Shown one piece after another: positions 41,661-48,517 of a stretch of 48,517 nt of DNA. The translations under genes and the position numbers were made by a program. Numbering within the stretch: the first letter of the stretch is position 1; every line of letters starts with the position of its first letter. The stretch comes from Cercophora sp. LCS_1 (lineage: Eukaryota; Ascomycota; Sordariomycetes; Sordariales; Lasiosphaeriaceae), in contig JAPZLL010000080.1 of assembly GCA_036250225.1 (NCBI GenBank), positions 1 to 48,517 on the forward strand, written 5' to 3'. The notes under the pieces were generated by a model. It was not told the DNA's origin and did not search any database. It saw only the letters and a list, made by a program, of their open reading frames with translations.

Positions 41661-43555
41661 TTATCCAATAAGAAAGTCCAGCTCGTAGGGATACGTTTCG
41701 AACAACCGGAAGCCCTCTTCCCTGAATGTATCGGGCTCAATATGCACATTGAGAACGTTCGGCTTCTCAGTTGCGTTGAAAACCAGACTGGACGGTTTTT
41801 CTACGCTGTACTTTGGCCACGTCGGAAATCCCGGGGCTGTCAAATCTTCAGCGAGGGATACCCGAGGCAACAGAGATCATTCACACACCTTTGACGGCAT
41901 TCGGATCCCCCGAGTGGACAAATGAGATAAATCTGGTTACGATCCCGTGTGACAAGGCCCGGTGCGAACTCGAGTTGGCGACCATGGGGTTGTCTTCGAA
42001 CCAAGTATGTTCTCGCCCATATCCAAGAAAGTAAGAGTATTCAGTCGAATGGCCGGCAAACCCTGGTTTGAACCTGCCATTTTGGACTTCTTTCCCTAAT
42101 GGCCAGGTATCAAATCTGCAACAGCGAGTCAGCGGGGTGCATTATCGAGGCCAAAAGGAAACAAAAAAACAGAAATAAAAACACATGGTACCTGTAGGAA
42201 TAGGCTGTCATCCCCCGCTCCGCCGCTATCCTTGCCAGAGTCCTACGACCACCTAGAAATGCCCAGTCCCCCATAATGGCGACTGTTCTTCTCGACTGCG
42301 TGCTACACCGCATGCCGACGCTCCGCAGCCCCTGGCACAGCCAGTCGGTTTCCTCAAAGGGTAACGAAAACGGCGGTCCGCCCGCCTCGACCGGATACGC
42401 ATCTAACAATTTCCTCAGCGTCTCGTTCGTGGCCAGCGGGAGCGACCGCCGCAGAACACTCCTCAAATCATCCTCGGTATTCACATCCGGAATCAACCCC
42501 AAGAACGCCAACCCCTCATCGCTATTCGCCCCAGTCAATATTTCCAGCTTCTTTGGGAACTCCCCCCGCATCAACTGCAACGACGGCACCTCCCGCAAAA
42601 AGTCCCCATCCACCGCGCTCCAAAACGTGGCTAAGGCACTCGCGTTTCTCGCCGCCTCCAGCAACAGACCCGCATCCACGCTTCGCAAACAAGCCAGCAG
42701 ACCCTTCCCCTCACACCCAGTCACCCTTGCAATCGTGTCCATCACTTTCATCCGATCCCCCCTGGTCACATTCCCCGTATTCGCAATCCCCAACACCCCA
42801 CTATACGCCAGCACGCGATGAAACAACCCTTCATCCCGACCTCCATACGCCAACAGCTGGCCGACGACCGAATACCCACCCGCACTCTGCCCCCAAAGCG
42901 TCACCCTGTCCCTATCCCCCCCAAACGCCTCAATATTCTCCTGCACCCACCTTAGCGCCACCCTCTGGTCCTTCAGCCCCAGATTCGCCACCCCTTCCCT
43001 CAGCACCTCTTCACCCATCGGAAACCCAAAGACCCCCAGCCGATAGTTCAACGTAACCGCCAGAATCGGCGTCCCCATCTCCACGCTCTTCCGCACCACA
43101 TACGAGAAATTCGAGTTCAGATCCGCACCAAACCCATTGGTGAAGCCCCCGCCGTACAGCCAAACCAGCACAGGCAACTTGCCCTGTTTCTCGACATCAT
43201 GGCCCGCGGGACGCACAACGTTAAGGTTGAGGCATTCCTCGGCGACGCCAGAGATATTCGTTTGCGCGATGCGCTCGGGCGTGAGGGCCGACGACTGGTG
43301 GCAAACGGGGCCGTACCACTCGGCGGAGCGGACGGAAGACCAGGACTCGTTGTAGGGCGTGGGATTGGCGAGGCGCGGGGCGTGCGCAAAGGGAATGCCG
43401 AGGAAGAAGTCTTGGTTGAAGGAGGGGACGTAACGCCCGAGGTAGGTGCCGTTTAGGGTCTTGACTAGGGGGGCGGTTACGGTGGTGGTGGTTGTTGTTG
43501 TTGTTGTAGCGACAGCGGTGGAGAGGAATATCAAGGAGGAGGGGGGGAGTTTCAT
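41661..43555 (-). CDS. Secreted type-B carboxylesterase/lipase, three exons, 588 aa
   Basis: The exons are 42192-43555, 41889-42115 and 41661-41836. The introns are 42116-42191 (GTACCA...TTGCAG, 76 bp) and 41837-41888 (GTGTGT...GACAG, 52 bp). The assembled frame is 1,767 nt. A signal peptide (about residues 1-17) precedes a run of nine Thr. Family motifs in order are E-E-C-L-N-L-N-V (106-113), the oxyanion hole Y-G-G-G-F (134-138), N-Y-R-L-G-V-F-G-F (170-178), the nucleophile elbow G-Q-S-A-G with Ser224, the acid Glu347 in A-N-S-D-E-G, and His477 in G-H-S-T-E-Y. The triad is complete. The enzyme should hydrolyse ester bonds of extracellular or vesicular substrates; the exact substrate cannot be read. 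The C-terminus (W-P-K-Y-S-V-E-K-P-S-S...V-L-N-V-H-I-E-P-D) is typical of fungal members, so the gene looks intact. Confidence 0.9.
43478..43506. repeat. Trinucleotide repeat encoding poly-Thr
   Basis: (GGT)n followed by (TGT)n on the plus strand corresponds to the ACC/ACA run coding Thr17-Thr25 of the carboxylesterase, just after the signal peptide. It is a likely length-variable microsatellite. Confidence 0.7.
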
Positions 43556-44305
43556 TGCGATGGATGGCTTTGATGAGATGTGTGAGGATGTTGGATTGGT
43601 TGTCCGTCAATGCCAGCGGTACTGAGAAGGGATGCAGGATAAAATACCCCCTTGAGAGAGGGCTTGTCAGTATGGTTCATGTCGCCGGCTGGTTAAAAAA
43701 TTGAAGGAGGGGTGCGGAATCTAATTAGTCCCCGTGCAACGCTGGTGCTAACAGCCCGCACTTACGGGATTGGACAGGTCGGACTGCGGGACGGGTAAAT
43801 CTCGACCGGAAGGGAACGGATCGTTGCTACGGACATAGCCCGGGTAAGACGGCGAGACTCCAAGCAATGGATCTTTATCGGTCGCAGCCTCTACGACGTG
43901 ATCAACGCCGTTACCCACGCTCACCACGCCAAATACCTTCTTGGCGGACGCGCCGCGCATTCCTCGAAGTCGACACGCCGCATAGAACGAGGATTGAGAA
44001 GGACGTGGAGCGGCGTTTGGGAGTGGAAGGTGGATGTGCGCGGCGAAGCTTCCTGGCTTTTACGAAGATGTTGAGTGTTTGGGCCATCGAGGGCGTTGGA
44101 CATGGAGGCAGTGGATAGGAGAAAGCCTCGGGTGAAGAAGTGTGCGATTTTTGAAGTCCACCACTGTCTCATTGTAGCCATAGGACTCATAAAACATGAC
44201 CTTATCGCGTTGCGCGCGCGTAAGCCGTGGCATCCTGTGACACCTGTCACGGTCCTACTGGCTGGTCACAGGCGCTCCGGCAGTGAGTCAGGTAAGCTAA
44301 CGTAA
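43556..44305. other. Intergenic, no supported gene
   Basis: This contains the esterase promoter side (a TATA-like 'ggataaaatac' near 43637 on the plus strand). Further right are minus-strand ORFs (43748-43960 and 43921-44250) with no recognised domain, which could be one frame-broken relic. Confidence 0.35.
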
Positions 44306-44742
44306 TATTACGGCCTGCTCCGGGTACACCGAGGTGACCACGGTAAAGACAGATCGTAAGAGCGGACAGGGTCCAACGCTCTAAGTAGGGTGGGTGCAAG
44401 GTGACTGAGTGAAGGCTAGGACAACTCTCGAAGGGGGATACACTGTCAAGCAGATTGTAGACTCCAAAGTCCTGGACGATGGGTCTCACTGAGCGGTGCC
44501 CAAGAACAATGTACTGCTAGCGTGAGGATCCAAGAGTCCTCACACAGTCGTGGGCACAACTATCGAACCTATATACCTGTGCTATCTCCCCGGGACCCGG
44601 GCTCCACCCGGCCCAAAGATCACCGGGCCCATCCTGATTGGTCCCTGCGGGGCTTAGTGGGTCGTTGCACCCCGGGCCCAATGATTGGTGCTCCGTAGTT
44701 GGCCCGTGCTCCCTCCTTGAGGTCATGACCTGGGTCGTGACA
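44306..44742 (+). repeat. Solo LTR, shorter subfamily (437 bp)
   Basis: It runs from TATTACGGCC (one G-to-A from TGTTACGG) to GGTCGTGACA and matches the gypsy LTRs at 4662 and 12232, but lacks about 77 bp of the GGACCC/GGGTCC array. The older host LTR at 4286-4661 is closest to this form. Flanks (CGTAA left, AAAAC right) do not match, so no target duplication is visible. No internal gypsy sequence adjoins it. Confidence 0.85.
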
Positions 44743-46310
44743 AAAACCATCTCCTTCGATCCACCAATGTACTCCAGACGGCCTCATCTACCTCTATAGT
44801 CTTACCCGACAACTTTTTCTGTCCGAGTTCGTATTAGTCGCAAATCCTGAGCTAGGGGTGAGCCGTACTGAGGCCCGCCTGAGCCGAAATTTGCCCCGGC
44901 TATACTTGCCGTGACCAAAAATGGGGCGGTGCGTTGCAAGGAAACCTATGCCCAATTTTGGGACCCCGTGCCCCTGCACGTAACGGTGGCTTTCCCTCGC
45001 CACACAACTACCGTTTTTTCTTTCCCACCCGAGAAATCACCGTTACAATTACGGGTTAATTAGAACTTCGAACTGTTGCGCTCTGTCGAACTATCTAGTG
45101 CAGGCACTGCGTTACAAAGGCAAAGCGAACCAGGAAGAGAGCTATCAAGTAACTGTGACTTTGTGAGACAATAAAGAAGAGGGCTGGAGAAAGAGCGCTG
45201 TGTCGACCGTTGGGGACTTACGCAGCTGAGGTGGTAGTGTTCCAGGCATATCTGGCTTGCAAACAGCACCTTTGTCAAGGGCCGTGGTGTCTCCTGGCCT
45301 TGGATCCAGACGTAAATGCCGTTAGGGGTGAAGCTCGGAGCGGCCTTATTCTGCTGACGCGTTCTATCCGGATACAGCCTAGACGCGAGGATTAGCAGTA
45401 GCTTACGTAGACCCAGACACTGGGCTGGTCTGGTGTACGAAACTTCACAGCTCCTCCGCCTTCTAAAAATGGAAATTTCACCATGCAGAGACAATGCCTC
45501 CTTAGAACACGCCGACTCTATGATACGTTATCCATGTGGCTAGGTCATAAGCGCTGTAGAAACGAGCCCCATTGGTTGGTACGTCTGCATCAGGATTTTC
45601 CTGCTAGACCATCAGCCTGATAGGTAGATATGTGTCATAACGGGAATAGGAATCATTTCCAGTCGAGACACGTATTAGCTCTTTAGATACACCCAAAGGA
45701 TTCAGAATACTTTTCCTACTGCACAGACAACCTTGCAGGATTCCGGGTCTTAGAACACCCCCTACATGAGCCAAGTCTGGTGACTCACTTTTGGAACTAT
45801 TGGTATTTCTCATAAGCTGCAGTACTCTATGACTGGTTTGGTTCGGGGTCTGCCTGCGAGAGAGCGCTATATATGCAATGGAGATTACACCCCCAAGGTG
45901 GCTTAGTTGTGGTGAAATAGCATCAGTATCTCCAAATGCTTACTTCAATTTAGTCGAGGCACCAAACCGGACGACGCGGCAGTGTAGCCTAGGCTCGCAC
46001 CTGGGGCAGGACACCTCAGGGCTATACGGAGACATGAAAATTCTTACGGAGAAATTTCGCGCAAAGCACTCGACAATCGGCTATTCGCCCTCATCTAGCA
46101 AGTGAGTCACCCGCCAGTATTATGCTATGAGGTGTGTAGGTGTTTAGGTTACCAATTGAGGAATCTAAGTGAGGATACGAAGAAGGTTCCCACCCAGCAG
46201 ATGGACTCCCCCTTTTCACAAATAGAAGAGGAATTGCAGGGTATTTCTGTGATCGCTGGTTGAAAGAGGGGGAGGGGGCCAGTATTCTGGACCCCAATCT
46301 AGACGTAACG
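44743..46310. other. Intergenic between LTR and pogo element
   Basis: A short inverted repeat, gtaacggtg...caccgttac, lies at about 44981-45055, possibly a tiny degraded element. ORFs up to 144 codons show no recognised domain. Confidence 0.4.
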
Positions 46311-46312
46311 TA

Positions 46313-46354
46313 TCTTATAAGCGAACAAGCCATATAAGCGAACAAGCCACTTTT
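46313..46354 (+). repeat. Left terminal inverted repeat of the pogo element
   Basis: It begins tcttataagcgaacaagcca and contains two consecutive copies of 'tataagcgaacaagcca' (17 bp), which are likely transposase binding sites. It is the complement of 48120-48161 except for one position. Confidence 0.85.
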
Positions 46355-46406
46355 TGACGCGACACCCCACCTTTGTACAAAACATCAAATTCCTCCACAA
46401 CCAGCG

Positions 46407-48077
46407 ATGGCAACACCTTCGTACGAGGCCAGGATGAACCTGGCCATCGGAGCTCTTCAAAGAGATCCAAAGCTCAGTATCCGAGCTGCAGCAAAGATCT
46501 ACAGTGTTAACAAGGATACTCTTTGATGCCGACGCGCTGGCCGGCCTTCACAACGCAATATACCAGCCAATTCGCGCAAGCTTACGGATTTAGAAGAGCA
46601 TACGATTGTTCAGTACATAGTTGAACTATATACACGCACATTTTATTCCGGACTTCCTTATGTGGAAGATATGGCTAATCGACTGCTATGCGAGCGCGAT
46701 GTGCCCCCTGTCGGCAAGCTTTGGGCTCACAACTTCGTCAAACGCCAACCAGAACTCCAGACGCGTCTTTCGCGTAAATACAACTACCAGAGAGCCAAAT
46801 GCGAAGATCCAAAGGTTATTAGCAAGTGGTTTAAACTTGTGAATAACACTAAAGCCAAATACGGGATCCTTAATAAAGATATATATAACTTTAATAAGAC
46901 TGGGTTTATAATAGGCATGATTACTACTAGTATGGTTGTTACCACTTCTGATAGCCGTGGTAGGGTTAAAAAGGCCCAACCTGGTAATTGTGAATGGGCT
47001 ACAGTTATCCAAGCGGTAAATGCTTAAGGCTGGGCTATTCCACCTTTTATTCTTCTAGCTAGCAAATATCACTTTGCTAGTATATATCGAGAATGCGGCC
47101 TTCTAACCGATTGGTATATTGAAATAACCGATAACGGCTGGACTATAAATGAGAAAGGCCTAGACTTTATTCAGCATTTCAATCTTTATTTAGCATCTCG
47201 TATAAAAGGCATTTACCGGCTTTTAATCCTTAACGGCCACGAAAGCCACTATTCCGATAAATTCGAAGCCTATTGCCAGGACCATAATATTATTACGCTT
47301 TATATGCCTCCGCATTCCTTACATCTAGTCCAGCTATTAGATGTTAGTTGTTTTGCGCCTTTAAAAAAGGCTTACGGCAAGCAAATCGAGGAATACATGC
47401 GCATGTATATTACATATATTACCAAGTTGGAATTCCTTTATGCGTTTAAGGAGGCCTTTTTCGAATCCTTTACCGATAAAAACATCTAAGGAGCTTTTGC
47501 CGGGGCTGGCCTTATGCTGTACGATCCAGATAGGGTGATTTCTAATCTAGATGTACGGCTTTGAACTCTAACTCTATCAGCAGAGCTAGACATAGCACTA
47601 CCTTGGATATCTTAAACCCCGCAAAACCCTCGAGAAGCCACCTTACAAACAAACCTTATTAAAGGCCGGATATCCAACCATTAAAACAGCTCTCCAACAT
47701 TTATGTTGGCTGCTGTAGATCAATTGGCCAAAGGTACGATAGCTGTGATGCATCAGGTGGCTATTTTACGTACAGAGATCTCAGCGCTACAAAAGGCGAA
47801 TAAGGGGCTTAGTAAGCGACGGAGGGCTAAAAAAACACGTATACGGCTTGGAGGGTCTCTTACTGTACAGGAGGGGAATGATTTACTGGACCAGAAGGAC
47901 GTGGATGAGCAGTTACTTCAGGAAACAAGGTCAAATCGCCGTAGTGCAAGGGGGTCTCGGACGAAGATTCGATGCTGTGGTCTGTGCGGCAAGCCTGGCC
48001 ATAATGCACGCACCTGTCAGAAGGATGGAAAATCGTCTAATTCATCGAATTCTGGTTCAATTATTGTTATTTCTTAG
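46407..48077 (+). pseudogene. Pogo/Fot1 transposase (DDE superfamily), 556 codons with six stops
   Basis: The frame from ATG 46407 to TAG 48077 is continuous in phase. The N-terminus has a helix-turn-helix (L-S-I-R-A-A-A-K-I-Y-S-V) and a CENP-B-type DNA-binding part (W-A-H-N-F-V-K-R-Q-P-E-L). The DDE core has F-N-K-T-G (residue 163, normally D-E-T-G), L-N-G-H-E-S-H (residue 276, normally D-G-H) and Q-L-L-D-V (Asp312). The spacing is DD35D. A C-terminal C-x2-C-x4-H-x4-C knuckle lies at 524-537. Stops at 46524, 47025, 47487, about 47561, 47611 and 47681 fit CGA-to-TGA or CAA-to-TAA. Two catalytic Asp are changed to Asn, so it is inactive. Confidence 0.9.
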
Positions 48078-48119
48078 TTTTGTGGTTGGATAATTGTAGA
48101 TTGTAGTGACAGGGCGGTG

Positions 48120-48161
48120 AAAAGTGGCTTATTCGCTTATATGGCTTGTTCGCTTATAAGA
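48120..48161 (-). repeat. Right terminal inverted repeat of the pogo element
   Basis: This is the inverted copy of the left end with one mismatch (gaataagcc for gaacaagcc, another C-to-T change). It is followed by the TA duplication at 48162-48163. Confidence 0.85.
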
Positions 48162-48420
48162 TACGCTATGGTATTGGAGAATATCAGCCCTAATCATTAG
48201 CCTGTCTATTAGACGGACCCCGTGCCTGCCCCTTAAATTGACTTGATTATTGTACCTTGCTCTGGCTAAATCACAGCGCACGCTCAGGAGTTCAAAGCCT
48301 TGCCTTGGCCTTGTAGTGCCTCGCCCATTGGGACCCATTGCGAATATTGATCACTAAGTACAAATATGGAAGTCTGCGCAACACAGGTCGTTAGGGTAGT
48401 ACTGCTTCCCTGCATACTTC

Positions 48421-48517
48421 TGTTACGGCCTGCTCCAGGTACACCGAGGTGAGCCTGGTAAAGACAGATCGTAAGAGCGGACAGGGTCCAATGCTCTAGG
48501 TAGGGTGGGTGCAAGGT
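48421..48517 (+). repeat. Start of another gypsy LTR, cut by window edge
   Basis: TGTTACGGCCTGCTCCAGGT begins at 48421 and the next 97 bp match the unmutated form of the LTRs at 4662 and 12232. It is almost free of RIP change. Whether it is a solo LTR or the edge of a full element cannot be seen. Between the pogo element and this LTR (48164-48420) nothing is recognised. Confidence 0.85.

Larger units (their letters stand above)
46313..48161 (+). mobile_element. Complete pogo/Fot1-type DNA transposon (1,849 bp)
   Basis: 42-bp terminal inverted repeats (46313-46354 and 48120-48161, one mismatch) are flanked by TA (46311-46312 and 48162-48163), the target dinucleotide duplicated by Tc1/mariner-pogo elements. 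One transposase frame fills the interior. All damage is C-to-T/G-to-A. It is non-autonomous now but could still be mobilised by a related transposase if the ends are recognised. Confidence 0.9.

Noticed and set aside
42276..43056. Plus-strand ORFs of 167-181 codons, Pro/Ser/Thr-rich
   Set aside because: They lie opposite the carboxylesterase exon 1 and are codon-bias shadows.
44301..44747. Target-site duplication around the solo LTR at 44306-44742
   Set aside because: The 5-bp flanks CGTAA and AAAAC do not match.
44981..45055. Inverted repeat gtaacggtg...caccgttac as a MITE
   Set aside because: The stem is only 9 bp, with no target duplication and no second copy in the window.
44306..48517. 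Two same-orientation LTRs (44306 and 48421) as ends of one retrotransposon
   Set aside because: They belong to different LTR variants, and the 3.7 kb between them holds no gag-pol sequence, only ordinary sequence and a pogo element.

Overview
The window looks like a filamentous ascomycete (Pezizomycotina) chromosome arm or accessory region. Genes are split by short GT-AG introns (52-83 bp in the clear cases). The families present are fungal: F-box, HET, a small secreted Cys-rich protein, a type-B carboxylesterase and a multi-pass membrane protein. The repeats are Ty3/gypsy and pogo/Fot1 elements carrying the CpA-to-TpA damage typical of repeat-induced point mutation (RIP). No rRNA, tRNA or CRISPR array was recognised.

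Positions 1-12.8 kb are a transposon block. At 0.5-4.3 kb lies the AT-rich wreck of a forward-strand retroelement with tandem repeats and a Cys-rich gag-like relic. At 4662-12745 sits a complete but RIP-killed Ty3/gypsy element read on the minus strand (two 514-bp LTRs, gag with zinc knuckle, protease, RT/RNase H, integrase/chromodomain). It is flanked by a 5-bp duplication GAGCA and inserted inside an older LTR of a related family lying in the opposite orientation. Between its 3' LTR and pol is an extra ORF relic on the opposite strand.

From 12.8 to 44.3 kb the base composition is ordinary, but intact genes are few. Those I can reconstruct are an F-box protein (14396-16477, minus), a four-exon membrane protein (25075-27026, minus), a two-exon small secreted Cys-rich protein (41055-41449, plus) and a three-exon secreted carboxylesterase (41661-43555, minus), the last two convergent. 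Most of the rest is a gene graveyard: coherent coding pieces that jump frame through small indels rather than RIP. Recognisable relics are a HET domain, a piece like the N-terminal region of Dcr2/Sia1 phosphoesterases, a gene with MABP/Vps62-like motifs, a DUF7924-like gene with a possible PD-(D/E)XK signature, a dehydrogenase N-terminus, a possible P450 piece and a secreted-protein relic.

From 44.3 kb to the end repeats return: a solo LTR of the same family (44306-44742), a complete pogo/Fot1 element (46313-48161) whose 556-codon transposase frame is uninterrupted except for six C-to-T-type stops and which has lost two of three catalytic Asp, and the first 97 bp of another LTR at the window edge. 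The layout is typical of a repeat-rich, fast-evolving fungal compartment. The genes do not form an obvious pathway; the secreted protein and secreted esterase are the pair most likely to act outside the cell. All family assignments were made by eye without database searches.
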